64,000 nt of DNA, taken from the NCBI GenBank assembly GCA_963807235.1, contig CAWEBF010000015.1, positions 310,001-374,000 of the forward strand, in the 5' to 3' direction. Below the pieces are notes generated by a model. That model was not told the DNA's origin. It did no database searches and was given only the letters and a program-made list of their open reading frames with translations. Every line of letters starts with the position of its first letter. The first letter of the stretch is position 1. Both the position numbers and the translations under genes were made by a program. Source of the stretch: CAWEBF01 sp963807235 (lineage in GTDB: Bacteria > Acidobacteriota > Vicinamibacteria > Vicinamibacterales > UBA2999). Positions 17,667 through 26,123 of this stretch are shown here, piece by piece.

Positions 17667-18706
17667 AGCGCCGCGTCCTGGCCCTCGTCCACGACCACCT
17701 GGTCCCGCCCCGCCAGACCAAGGGCGTGGACGTGCGGGAGGCGGAGTGGAAGATGGAGTTCGACGTCATCGAGACGCTGCGTGAAATGGGCCACCAGGTG
17801 CGGGTGCGCGGCGTGCACGACGACCTGAGCGGCATCCGGCCCACCGTGGCGTCGTTCACCCCGCACATCGTGTTCAACCTGTTGGAAGCGTTCGCCGGCG
17901 TGGCCACCTTCGATCAGAACGTGGTCAGCTACCTGGAGCTCCTGCGGCTGCCCTACACCGGCTGCAATCCACGCGGGCTGATCCTGGCGCGCGACAAGGC
18001 GCTGTCGAAGCAGCTCCTCGCTCTTCACCGCGTGCCGGTGCCAGGTTTCACGGTGGTGCGGCCGGGACGCAAGCCGGTCCTCCCCCGCCGCCTCGGGTAT
18101 CCGCTCATCGTCAAGTCGCTCTTCTACGAGTCCTCCATCGGCATCTCGCAGGCCTCGGTGGTGGAGAACGACGAGCAGCTCGCCAAACGGGTCACCTTCG
18201 TCCACGAGCATCTGGGGATGGCCGCCATCGTGGAGCAGTTCATCGACGGACGCGAGCTCTACGTCGGCGTGCTGGGGAACGAGCGCCTGGAGGTGTTTCC
18301 CGTCGTGGGAGATGTCGTTTGCGGGGATGGCGGACAACCGCTGGCGCATCGCAACCGAGCGCGTGAAGTGGAGCACGCGGTATCAGAAGCGCCACAACAT
18401 CATGACGAGCCGCGCCGAGCTGCCCGCGGCCACGGCCGATGCCATCGGCCGCATCGCCAAACGCAGCTACCGCGCGTTGGACCTCAACGGCTACGCGCGC
18501 ATCGACATCCGGCTCGACGGCGACGCCCGCCCATATGTGATCGACGTGAACCCCAACCCGAACCTGGCCTACGGCGAGGACTTCGCGGAGTCGGCCGAGC
18601 GCGCCGGCACTCCTACGAGCGCCTGCTCGAGCGCATCATCGGCCTGGGTCTGCGCTGGGAACCCGCGCGGACGGCTAGATCGGCCCGAAGTGAGGCGATC
18701 ACGTAA
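17663..18706 (+). CDS. D-alanine--D-alanine ligase-like ATP-grasp protein (two frameshifts)
   Basis: About 345 residues. The N-terminal half reads RRVLALVHDHLVPP, HIVFNLLEAFAG, and YTGCNPRGLILARDKALSKQ as in Ddl. The ATP-grasp core continues with YPLIVKSLFYESSIGISQAS, IVEQFIDGRELYVGVLGN and, after a shift near 18315, DVNPNPNLAYGEDFAE. A second shift near 18605 leads to HSYERLLERIIGLGL. The frames are consistent only if two indels are corrected. It should ligate an amino acid or peptide with an ATP-activated carboxylate. It is not necessarily the cell-wall Ddl, since it is coupled to a peptidase-like gene and lacks cell-wall neighbours. Confidence 0.8.
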   Translation: MKRRVLALVHDHLVPPRQTKGVDVREAEWKMEFDVIETLREMGHQVRVRGVHDDLSGIRPTVASFTPHIVFNLLEAFAGVATFDQNVVSYLELLRLPYTGCNPRGLILARDKALSKQLLALHRVPVPGFTVVRPGRKPVLPRRLGYPLIVKSLFYESSIGISQASVVENDEQLAKRVTFVHEHLGMAAIVEQFIDGRELYVGVLGNERLEVFPVVGDVVCGDGGQPLAHRNRAREVEHAVSEAPQHHDEPRRAARGHGRCHRPHRQTQLPRVGPQRLRAHRHPARRRRPPICDRREPQPEPGLRRGLRGVGRARRHSYERLLERIIGLGLRWEPARTARSARSEAIT

Positions 18707-19164
18707 GCCGACGATCAATAGAGTGAACGCCATCATCACGACGCCGTGCGTCATGCCGACGACTGGCGACGCCAGAAGGTTTTCGCCGGCGATGGCACGC
18801 AGCGGCTTGATGCGGAGAAACGCCTCGTTCACCGCGCCGCCGAAGAGGTTGTAGGCGCTGAGCAGCATGGCCACGAGGTGCACGTAGCGCCAGCCGGCCG
18901 GCTTGACGCGAACCGCCAGCCAGCCGGCCAGGAGCACCACCAGCCCGGCGATCGCCAGCCAGTGCGGAAACCAGAAGCGCTGCTGGCGTAGATGCCGAGC
19001 GACGTCAGGGACAGGAGCACATAGGCCACGCGTAGACCTTGCCGGCGGTGCGGTGCCGTCGGCTTCCCTTCCGGGCCAGCATCGCCGGCACGAACGCCGC
19101 CATGGCCACGACGCACGGCGACGGTGTGCAGCCAGCCGACGACGGAGAGATTCAGGTCGAACAT
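18569..19164 (-). CDS. Small membrane protein, DUF2306-like (frameshifted)
   Basis: The start is taken at MFDLNLSVVGWLHTVAV (ATG 19164). Pieces in several frames add up to a four- or five-helix membrane protein: LHTVAV, then VAYVLLSLTSLGIYASSA, LAVRVKPAGWRYVHLVAML, and LASPVVGMTHGVVMMAFTLL. The order GW-LHT, a TGKVY-like region and a terminal THGVVMM helix resembles DUF2306-type proteins. The annotated end overlaps the ATP-grasp gene tail to tail by 138 bases, and a further indel near 18710 may mean the real end is earlier. It is the last gene of a minus-strand set with a winged-helix regulator and another membrane protein. Confidence 0.55.
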
Positions 19165-19189
19165 CTTGATGCCCTTCTGCGCGGCGCGA

Positions 19190-19525
19190 TCACCGGGACG
19201 TCCGGCGCGCGTGTCCGATGAGCTGCTCCAGGCCGGCAAGATGCTGGGACAGCGCCCGTTTCCCCTTCGGCGCCAGTCCGTACCACGTGACAGGCCGCCG
19301 ATCCTGGAACGCCTTGCGCACGAGGACATAGCCCGCGTCCTCGAGCTTTCGCATGTTCGCGCCAAGGTTGCCGTCGGTCTCGTTCAGCAGCTCCTTGAGG
19401 CGGCTGAACGACAGCCGATCGTGCCGCGCCAGGAGCACTGCGGCGCCCACGCGGGCCCGGTGCTGAAGCAGGTCGTCGAGCTCGGGAAACGCGGGCTCGA
19501 CAACGGCCTCACGGGGCGGCTTCAC
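19190..19525 (-). CDS. Winged-helix transcriptional regulator
   Basis: 111 residues, uninterrupted. It contains RVGAAVLLARHDRLSFSRLK, then LLNETDGNLGANMRKLEDAG and YVLVRKAFQDRRPVTWYGL, the pattern of the winged-helix DNA-binding family (HTH_34/MarR-like) in which the recognition helix is SFSRLKELL..NLGANMRKL and the wing is the basic stretch. It overlaps the upstream membrane gene by 17 bases and is followed by another membrane gene. It probably regulates this small operon. Confidence 0.85.
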   Translation of the reverse strand: MKPPREAVVEPAFPELDDLLQHRARVGAAVLLARHDRLSFSRLKELLNETDGNLGANMRKLEDAGYVLVRKAFQDRRPVTWYGLAPKGKRALSQHLAGLEQLIGHARRTSR

Positions 19526-20072
19526 GCGGCGCCTCTCCCCTTAATCCGGCGGCGATCAGCGCGACGGCCAGGGCCACGCCGACGATCGTCCACGCATAGC
19601 CCGACACCAGCGTGACCAGGACATAGCCGCCCGCCATCAGCACCCCGACCCAGAGAAACCGCCGATCGCCGTGCACACCCGCGGTGAAATAGCCGAGGGC
19701 GACAATCAGCAGGATCACGGAGTTCAGCGATTCCCACGGCAGAACGCCGAGGGCGGGCGACGCACGGCCAGCGCGATCGCGGCCATCATTCCGCCCCAGT
19801 GCAACAAGTGCCGCCGGCCGTCGGCGGCCGACACCTGCCCCCTGCTTCGGGCGTGGCGCGAACCCAGCACGGCGCTGACGATGAAGCCGAGCGGTCCGGC
19901 GACGGTCCAGAACGGACCGACCAGCTGCGGGCGAAGATCCACGAGCATGAACCCGATCAAGACGGCTCCTGCCCAGAAAAAGTAGAGACTGGCTGGGATC
20001 GCTTCCTGTCGCTGGCCGCCAGCGCGTCCCGCACGAAGTGGAGATCGGCTTCTACCGTTCGAGCTCGGTCAT
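19509..20072 (-). CDS. Multi-pass membrane protein (two frameshifts)
   Basis: Function unknown. ATG at 20072 has GGAG seven bases upstream and lies 22 bases from a good sigma-70-like -10 box. After corrections it reads MTELER, DLHFVRDALAASDR, ASLYFFWAGAVLIGFMLVDL, TVAGPLGFIVSAVLG, LLHWGGMMAAIALAV, ILLIVALGYFTAGVHGDRRF, and WTIVGVALAVALIAAGL. This predicts five or six transmembrane helices with a soluble N-terminus. Shifts lie near 19995 and 19745. First gene of the operon with the winged-helix regulator. Such three-gene sets with a winged-helix protein are common in Acidobacteria. This is background knowledge, not shown here. Confidence 0.65.
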
Positions 20073-20093
20073 GCGTGACTCCTCAGACTCTAG

Positions 20094-20123
20094 ATTATTA
20101 GAGCACTCTGAAATAGGAGTCAA
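20094..20123 (-). promoter_or_regulatory. Sigma-70-like promoter for the membrane/winged-helix operon
   Basis: Read on the minus strand: TTGACT at 20123-20118, an 18-base spacer, then AATAAT at 20099-20094. The surrounding 60 bases are clearly more AT-rich than the rest of the window. The start codon is 22 bases downstream, so the leader would be short. Confidence 0.6.
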
Positions 20124-20229
20124 GGACCATAGGACGGCCGCTGGCGCAAGAATGAATTCCATCACCCGCGCGGGGGTGCTTGACAGCCCGGCTCTTACGT
20201 GGAACGATACTACGCAACACGTAGTAACC

Positions 20230-21078
20230 ATGCTGGCCAGGTTGATCCGGTTCGCGGCCTCTCTGTACCCGGCGTGGTGGCGGGCGCGCTACGGCCCCGA
20301 GTTCGCCGCCCTCCTGGACGACGTGGAACCGCGGCGCCGGCAACGATCCTGAATACCTTCAAGGGAGCCCTGCTCATGCAATTCAATCGTCTGGATCTGG
20401 CCCGCTCGGCAGCCGGCTGCGCCTCTGATCGGCGCGTCTGTGGCGGGCGCTGGTGTTCGTGGCCGCGCCGCGGCCCTTCGCCTCCACCTTGTCAATTGCG
20501 ATTGAGGCCACCGACGACGCCGGGTGGCCGGAAGCAGCTGTGCCGGAATACGCTGGGGTTCACCGACACGAACCTGGCTCAGGTCATCGAGAAGCTTGGG
20601 CTCTATCCGGGCGAGCGCGGCAGCCGGTCCGCCGCGGACGTCGTGGACCGGTTTCGTCGGGACATCTCGCGTCACGCTGTCACGCATCGGCGGCCAGGCC
20701 ACGATGTGTCGGCGCCGCAGGCCGTTGCAGGGGGCCCTACCCTCCGCGACCGGGGACGTGCTGAACCTGTCGTTTACGTACCCCGACGGTCCCCTCGCGG
20801 AAAAGGTCGTCACCGCGCTCGGGCAGATGGTCGTTGTAGAGAACCTGCGCCGGGCGGAGTCCAGCACCGCGACTCAACGCGCCTACGGCGTGCGTGTCCG
20901 CGTGGTGGATTCGCCACGCCATGACCGGGCTGATCCGGACCTGATGGCGGTGATGGGTGCTGGATTGGGCGCGGCCGCGCTGGCCGCCGCAGGCATGTTA
21001 GTGTTGCGCCGTCGAACTCAACTCGGGCCGCTAGCGTGTCTTGGTCGTCGCCTTGGCCTTGGCCTTGCCCTTCGCTGA
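20230..21078 (+). CDS. Hypothetical membrane protein, Wzz-like pattern (heavily frameshifted)
   Basis: Read across several frames: MLARLIRFAASLYPAWWRAR, YGPEFAALLDDVEP, FKGALLMQFNRLDLA, then NTLGFTDTNLAQVIEKLGLY and DVLNLSFTYPD, LAEKVVTALGQMVVVENLRR, and a C-terminal helix VMGAGLGAAALAAAGMLVL. Two transmembrane regions flanking a periplasmic segment with valine-rich strands recall polysaccharide chain-length regulators, but the match is only in pattern. The short Trp/Arg/Tyr-rich N-terminus is also found at the front of other acidobacterial proteins. At least four indels are present. The exact end is unclear. Confidence 0.5.
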
Positions 21079-21501
21079 GATCGCGTGCTCGCTCCCGCGC
21101 GTCATCTTCTTGATGAAGTCGGCGCGTCGAAACCGAACGCCGGACCAGTCCTCGTCGACGGCCACCATGCGCACCGGCTCGAAGCCGGCCGCGCCCATGC
21201 CCTTCCATCCGCTGTCCCGGTTGATGGAGGACGTGTATCGTTTCGACGTGCCCTTGGGATAGGCAAGCCACACGACGGCATCGCCGGCGGTCTTCTCGGC
21301 CGCCAGGCGCGCGGCCTTGTCGGCCTCAGGTTGAGAGGTAACAAACGCGAGGAAGAACCTGATGCCCTTGACGCCACCGTGGGCACGATGGATGGTCACG
21401 CCCTTCAGGGCCTTCAGCTCGGGCTCGAACGACGCCGGTGCGTCGAGGACCAGGATCGCGTCCTGGTCCTTCAGGTTCATCTTCTCGAAGACCGTCATCT
21501 C
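21031..21501 (-). CDS. Conserved hypothetical protein (DUF3052-like)
   Basis: 156 residues, uninterrupted from ATG 21501. It reads FEKMNLKDQDAILVLDAPAS, FEPELKALKGVTIHR, FFLAFVTSQPEADKAARLA, DAVVWLAYPKGTSKRYTSSI, and RDSGWKGMGAAGFEPVRMVA, then DWSGVRFRRADFIKKMTR. The block VVW.AYPKGTSK..-NRDSGW is highly characteristic of a widespread cytosolic family with no known function. The C-terminus is a short Lys/Ala-rich tail. It is the last gene of the minus-strand run. The preceding gene ends 8 bases upstream. No signal peptide, unlike its operon neighbours. Confidence 0.8.
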   Translation of the reverse strand, partial: EMTVFEKMNLKDQDAILVLDAPASFEPELKALKGVTIHRAHGGVKGIRFFLAFVTSQPEADKAARLAAEKTAGDAVVWLAYPKGTSKRYTSSINRDSGWKGMGAAGFEPVRMVAVDEDWSGVRFRRADFIKKMTRGSEHAISAKGKAKAKATTKTR

Positions 21502-21509
21502 ATTGCGGT

Positions 21510-21983
21510 CTATTTGCGGTCGTAGTGCTGCTTGCTCTTGATGGGCGTGCCCTGAGCGTCGGTGCCCTCGGACGTGATGGTCAGCACCTTGCCGTCCGCC
21601 GAGAGCGCCCATGTCTGGGTCTCTGAGCTTGCCGCTGATCGACGCGGTGCGGACGATGGTCGTGGGGTTGGAGCGCTTGAAGGCCACCGTGGCAGGCTGG
21701 TTGGGCACGGGATAGTCCTTGCCGTCCAGCTTCGCGGTGATGGCCACCTCGTTCACGGCATCTCCGCGCCACGTCTGCGCCTTCGACACGATGTCGTCGC
21801 CCTTCACGCTCCAGCGTCAGCACCCGCCGCTGCGGCTGCGTGGCCGCGGGCTCGTAGACCGACTTGAAGCGGTCGAGCTCCCACGTGCCGTTGAACGACG
21901 CCTGCGCCTGCACCACGCACGGCGCGGCCACCAGCATCAGCAACGCGAAACAGCTCACCAGGGTCCGTTCGACGCTCCGCATC
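21510..21983 (-). CDS. Small secreted protein of unknown function (frameshifted)
   Basis: Begins with a signal peptide (VSCFALLMLVAAPCVVQAQA) followed by SFNGTWELDRFKSVYEP. After a shift near 21800 it continues as KAQTWRGDAVNEVAITAKLD, then FKRSNPTTIVRTASISGKL. A second shift near 21620 leads to WALSADGKVLTITSEGTDAQ and ends SKQHYDRK. The N-terminal G-T-W plus repeated beta-strand pattern resembles a lipocalin-like/META-type small beta barrel. This is inference. It starts 18 bases after the preceding gene's stop, so it is in the same operon. Confidence 0.65.
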
Positions 21984-22001
21984 CTCGGTTCCTCCTTCTC
22001 C

Positions 22002-22977
22002 TCACCGGGCGGCCGGGCGCGGACGCTCGACAACGGGCAGCGGAGCCGGCGTCGCGCACGGCGTCGGGTTCCATTTCGTGCCGTCGGCTTCCCGCTTGAA
22101 GTGCGTGCTCGTGTAGAACGGCTGCGTCAGGTAGCGCGGGTCCTCGACGATGGTCGTGACGTGCAGCCACTCGTCGCCGTTGGGATGCGCCGGCAGCCGG
22201 TGAAAGTATTCCGTGATGGTGGCCTGTTCGCTGTAGGGCACGCCGTTCTTGCGCAGATAGCCCTCGCGGAACTGCGTCGTCGCGACCTTCAGCGATCCGC
22301 CGCGGAGGATCGACGCCTGGCCTCGCGGTGGAGGCCCGCCTCGCAGGCCCTGCCCGCCGCCGCCCGGCACCACCACCTGCCCGCCGCGCGCGACGGCGTT
22401 GGCGTTGCCCGGCCAGGATCGCCCCCCCTGCCGACGCCCGGGCCTTCCCACGTCGCGACCGAATGGCCCTGCCACGTGCGCTCGGCCGGCGGCGGGCGCC
22501 GCGCCGAAGTGCAGCAGCCGCGTCTGCGTCCCGGCATCGAACTCGAGCTTCAGCGTCGTGGGATTCTCCCAGGAGACGCGCAGGCGGCCCGGCTGGCGCA
22601 TGATGCCGCCCACTCCGAACGCCTTGCACTGCAGGCTGGCGGCGTTGTCCTTGGCCAGATCCCACGCCTCGGCGGCCTTGCGGCCCTCGGCGTTGATCGG
22701 GATGCTGGCCACATCGCCCTTGGGCGGCGTGACCATGCGCCACCGGTAGTCCTCGGTGACGATCGCCACCCAGTTGCCCGTCAGGTCGATGGGCGCCAGT
22801 TCCTGCGCCGTGCGGGGCGCGGGCGGCGCGCCCCGGCCGCGGCCGGCGCCTTGGGAGCGGCCTGGCCCTGGCCTGGGCGAGCGCCACCGAGACGCGATCG
22901 GCGACCGTCCACGTCACGGACGCGCACACCGCAGCCACGACCGCAGAGACGATGGTTCGAACAACCGGCCGGATCAT
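22002..22977 (-). CDS. Secreted protein of unknown function (one or two frameshifts)
   Basis: ATG 22977 overlaps the stop of the metallo-beta-lactamase gene (ATGA). It starts with a membrane or signal helix (VRTIVSAVVAAVCASVTWTV) and an alanine/proline stretch. After a shift near 22850 it reads IDLTGNWVAIVTEDYRWRMV-type sequence, AFGVGGIMRQPGRLRVSWEN, and ATITEYFHRLPAHPNGDEWL, then VEDPRYLTQPFYTSTHFKRE. The family is frequent in Acidobacteria and uncharacterised. The C-terminal block EYFHR..GDEWL.V.T.VEDP.YLT resembles that of the secreted protein two genes upstream (FIRHGN, ATDPVYLTEP), so these may be distant relatives. Confidence 0.7.
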
Positions 22978-23850
22978 CGCGCACCGCCGGACGACGTGGC
23001 CCGCCGGGCGGCCACGGCATCGTTGTAGAGGGACTCGACGAACGCCGCCGTGGACGTGGGGCCCGTGGCGGTCGCATAACGGCCGTCGTAGTCGAGCGTC
23101 GGCCGTGCCGCCTTCACCTGCTCGAGCGTCAGGCCGCGCGCCACCATGTCGCGCACGCGCGATGACACGATCACGAGCATGTCGCGGTACTCCACGACGT
23201 CGGCTTCGTCGGAGATGCGCCCGTGGCCGGGGATGATCATGGTGCCGCCCTCCTGGAGATACTTGCTCGGCACCGCCATCTCGAGGATCTGGTTCAGCGC
23301 GGCGATCGAGCCGGCCACGCTGCCGCCGTTCGCCAGGTCGATCACCGGATAGGCCGTCGTGGAGTACAGGTCGCCGGCCACGATCACGTCGGACCGCCGG
23401 AAGAACACCATCGTGTCGGCGTCGCTCGACGCCGCGCCGCCGTGATAGAGCATCACCGGCTTCGCCGTTGAACGGGAAGTCGCGGGTCGGCTCGAAGAAC
23501 GTGTTGTAGGGCCGCGCCTGGTCGGGCACCTTCGCCGCAATCATCCGGGCGTTGGCGTTCTCGTGCGCCACCACCGCGGCCACGTTGCCGTTGACCGTCT
23601 TGCCAGCGAACGCGATCGGCTCGTTGCCGCCGATGTGATCGGGGCGGAACGTCGTGTTGACGATCCAGCGAATCGGCTTGTCGGACAGCTGCCGGATGGC
23701 GGCGAGCAGCTTCTCGCCCATGCCGGCGCCACCGGTGTCCACGACCACGACGCCGTCGGGTCCCGTCTGCACGGCGACGTTCGCGCCGGCGCCGACAATC
23801 ATGTGGACGTTGCCTTGCACGTGGACGGTGCGCAGCTCGCCCGCGGGCAC
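22974..23850 (-). CDS. Metallo-beta-lactamase-fold protein with degenerate metal motif (frameshifted)
   Basis: MBL fold visible as VHVQGNVHMIVGAGANVAVQ, GVVVVDTGGAGMGEKLLAAI and IRWIVNTTFRPDHIGGNEP. The usual HxHxDH metal motif is here T-F-R-P-D-H, so the first two histidines are replaced while Asp and the last His remain. After a shift near 23470 it continues DADTMVFFRRSDVIVAGDLY, IIPGHGRISDEADVVEYRDM and a helical C-terminus. No stop separates it from the upstream secreted protein once a shift near 23870 is allowed, so both may be one polypeptide. The GTG at 23850 is an alternative start. Confidence 0.75.
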
Positions 23851-24785
23851 GGTGGCCGGCCGCGTCGTCCGGCGTCAACCCCACCTGCGTGGGCACGGCG
23901 GGCACCGGCACACCCTCGGCGCGCGTCGCCTTCCCGGAGCGAATGACCTCTACGTATTCCGGGCGCGTGGTCGCCGCGCCGCCGCGCACGGCCTCCTGCG
24001 GCATGCCGTACTTGGCGCCCACCTCCGTCAGCCACGGGTTCTTGCCGGGCAGGAACATCGGCACCTGGTGGCGGGGCCGCGGAACCTCGTTGGCGTACTC
24101 GCAGTTGTAGAGCCAGTTCGTGTTGTTGCGTTCCATCAGCACGAATTCCTGGCTGCGGATGTAGGGCTCGGTCAGGTACACCGGGTCGGTGGCGATGGTC
24201 ACGTGCGACAGCACGTTGCCGTGGCGGATGAAATGCTCCACGAGCGTCGTGCGATCGCTGTTGGGGATGCCGCTGCGGCGGAAGTAGCCCGCCTTGATGT
24301 GCGTGGTCCGTGACCGTCAGGATGTCGCCGTTCCACTCGCCGGTCGAGAACCCCATGAACGTGTGGGGTGCGTACTCGGGCGGGTGGGGGCGGCCGTCCA
24401 TCCAGATGGTGCGCCACTGCTGATAGGTGCCGATGTAGAACTTGATGGCCAGGAACTCCTGCGTATCAGGCTGCCGCTCCTCCCAGACCCTGAACTGCAG
24501 CGGGCCGTGGAAGAGATACGGCATCGTGTAGGGCTGGCACTGGTGCTCGAGCACCGTGGTCCGCTCCACGTCCCAACTGTCGGCGAACATCCGCGCCGCC
24601 TCGTTGACCGGGAGGCCGGAGTAGTCGTTGGGCTCGATCCCCGGGACGCGATCGGGCTGATCCTCGTGGTAGCGCCCCGACCAGTCGCCCACCAGGCTGA
24701 CCTGGCCGCTGGCGCTGCCGCCGGACGCAGCCAGCACGGCCAGGAGCAACAGCACAGGGCGCGCAACTCGCATCACCATCTCCAT
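23799..24785 (-). CDS. Secreted protein of the GxWxGDxL family, possibly fused to the MBL domain
   Basis: Signal peptide VARPVLLLLAVLAASGGSAS after ATG at 24785, 24779 or 24773. The mature part reads YSGLPVNEAARMFADSWDVE, TMPYLFHGPLQFRVWEE, and MGFSTGEWNGDILTVTDH. A shift near 24300 leads to GIPNSDRTTLVEHFIRHGNV and TIATDPVYLTEPYIRSQEFV. The GEWNGDILTV segment matches GRWEGDTLVV in the two secreted paralogues upstream and GRWDGDTFVV in the gene at 59338. The C-terminal half continues to about 23870 before entering the MBL domain. Its own end cannot be fixed because of indels. Confidence 0.7.
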   Translation of the reverse strand: MEMVMRVARPVLLLLAVLAASGGSASGQVSLVGDWSGRYHEDQPDRVPGIEPNDYSGLPVNEAARMFADSWDVERTTVLEHQCQPYTMPYLFHGPLQFRVWEERQPDTQEFLAIKFYIGTYQQWRTIWMDGRPHPPEYAPHTFMGFSTGEWNGDILTVTDHAHQGGLLPPQRHPQQRSHDARGAFHPPRQRAVARDHRHRPGVPDRALHPQPGIRADGTQQHELALQLRVRQRGSAAPPPGADVPARQEPVADGGGRQVRHAAGGRARRRGDHAPGIRRGHSLREGDARRGCAGARRAHAGGVDAGRRGRPPCPRASCAPSTCKATST

Positions 24786-24788
24786 CCT

Positions 24789-24816
24789 CGGCTTCCGGCT
24801 TCCGGCTCCCGGCTTC
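24789..24816. repeat. 7-bp tandem array (CGGCTTC)
   Basis: Four heptamers (CGGCTTC twice, CGGCTCC, CGGCTTC) in the gap between two minus-strand genes, three bases downstream of the upstream gene's stop. Confidence 0.88.
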
Positions 24817-24819
24817 CGT

Positions 24820-25689
24820 TCACTGCAGCACCTGCGTCTTCGACGTCGTGCTCTGCAGGTGTTCGTTCAAATCGGGCAGGCACGACACCTCCTGGATGTC
24901 CACGTCGTCCACCCGGTTGAAGCGCTTGGTGCTCTTCCACTCGCCGTCCCAGTTCTCCGGGTCGGTCATGGTGTATTCGATCTCGAGCTGCTTGCCGTCG
25001 CTGACCAGGCGCATGCGCTCGATGATGCGCAACTGCTCACCCGCCGGAATCGACACGCCGCCCTGATCCATCCAGTGGTGATCGCCGCGGAAGTGGCGCG
25101 TGTCCACCACCAGGGTGTCGCCCTCCCACCGCCCGATCGACTCGCCGTTGAACGTGCGGACCACGATGTCGGGCTCGGTGTGGCTGCGGCCGTCCAGGTA
25201 CACGATGCGCAGGCTGTTCATGAAACCGCTGACCATGTAGATCGCCGTCGGCAGCTGGATCATCGCCATCGGCCAGTAGCGCGTCATGATGAGCGGCAGG
25301 CCCGCGGGCCAGCACTGCCCGATGTCGTCGCGGTAGACCTTCCCTTCGGCCGTCGCTTTCTTGGACGCGTCGGCATGCGCCTGCGCGGCCGGCTTGAGCG
25401 CCGGATAGGGCGGCCCGAAGCGCCAGGCCTCGGGGTTCTGGCTCACGTCGATGAACCAGTTGCCGGTCACGCTGAAGGGCGCCGGCGGCCGCTGCTTGGC
25501 GATGTTGGCGGGCGCCAGTGCGCTCACGGGCTCGGCCCCTGCGGGCGACACCTCGCCAGCGCCGGTTGCAGCCGGCGCGGGGGCTTCAAGCGGCGGGGCG
25601 GTGCAGGCCGCTGGCATCAGGGACGCTGCGGCGACGATCGCCGTCAGCGCGACGGCGTGGAGGCCCAGTCGTTTCAGGTTCACACGCAC
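24820..25689 (-). CDS. Secreted protein, paralogue A of the GRWEGD family
   Basis: 289 residues, uninterrupted. An N-terminal hydrophobic segment ends LMPAACTAPP; the cysteine could be lipidated, though the -3 residue is not typical. The mature part has VTGNWFIDVSQNPEAWRFG, GKVYRDDIGQCWPAGLPLIM, PTAIYMVSGFMNSLRIVYLD, IGRWEGDTLVVDTRHFRGDH, IEYTMTDPENWDGEWKSTKR and CLPDLNEHLQSTTSK. It is about 60 percent alike by eye to the gene at 26124, so the pair arose by duplication around the DUF6152 gene. Biochemical role unknown. Two cysteines, in GQCWPAG and SCLPDLNE, are conserved between the copies. Confidence 0.8.
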   Translation of the reverse strand: MRVNLKRLGLHAVALTAIVAAASLMPAACTAPPLEAPAPAATGAGEVSPAGAEPVSALAPANIAKQRPPAPFSVTGNWFIDVSQNPEAWRFGPPYPALKPAAQAHADASKKATAEGKVYRDDIGQCWPAGLPLIMTRYWPMAMIQLPTAIYMVSGFMNSLRIVYLDGRSHTEPDIVVRTFNGESIGRWEGDTLVVDTRHFRGDHHWMDQGGVSIPAGEQLRIIERMRLVSDGKQLEIEYTMTDPENWDGEWKSTKRFNRVDDVDIQEVSCLPDLNEHLQSTTSKTQVLQ

Positions 25690-25690
25690 G

Positions 25691-26110
25691 TTACTTGGAC
25701 TCGGCCGTGCCGAGACGTGCCGGCCGTTCGAGGAAGGTTCGGCCGTCGGCCAGCGTCAGCGACCGGAAGATTCCGGACGGCTCCCCGCTGCGCACGGGAT
25801 TCACGACCACGGTCACCTTGTCGCCCGGCTTGATCAGATTGGACTTCCACCCGGCGCGCACGAGGTACGTGGGCGAGGTGAGTTCGACGCCCCACAGCAC
25901 GTCCTTCTTCGTGGCCGGGTCGGGAACGTAGACCTCGATCCACGTGTGAGGGTTCTGCCAGCGGAACTCCTTGACGGTCCCGACCAGCGTGACCTCCTTC
26001 GTGCGGTCGAACGCCGCCGGCGAATGATGCGCGAGGACGGGCACCGCGACCGCGGCAACCAGCACGCACGACAACACAAGGGTGCTTCTCATCGATCCTG
26101 TCTCCTTCAA
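25691..26110 (-). CDS. DUF6152 family secreted protein
   Basis: 139 residues, or 133 from the inner ATG at 26092, which starts the signal peptide (MRSTLVLSCVLVAAVAVPVL). The mature start AHHSPAAFDRTKEVTLVGTV followed by WQNPHTWIEVYV is the DUF6152 signature. The rest is beta-rich (KPGDKVTVVVNPVRSGEPSG). Function unknown. The N-terminal HH of the mature protein is conserved in the family and could bind metal. It lies one base upstream of paralogue A and directly downstream of paralogue B, so the three form a cassette. Confidence 0.88.
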   Translation of the reverse strand: MKETGSMRSTLVLSCVLVAAVAVPVLAHHSPAAFDRTKEVTLVGTVKEFRWQNPHTWIEVYVPDPATKKDVLWGVELTSPTYLVRAGWKSNLIKPGDKVTVVVNPVRSGEPSGIFRSLTLADGRTFLERPARLGTAESK

Positions 26111-26123
26111 CTGTCCCGCCCGG

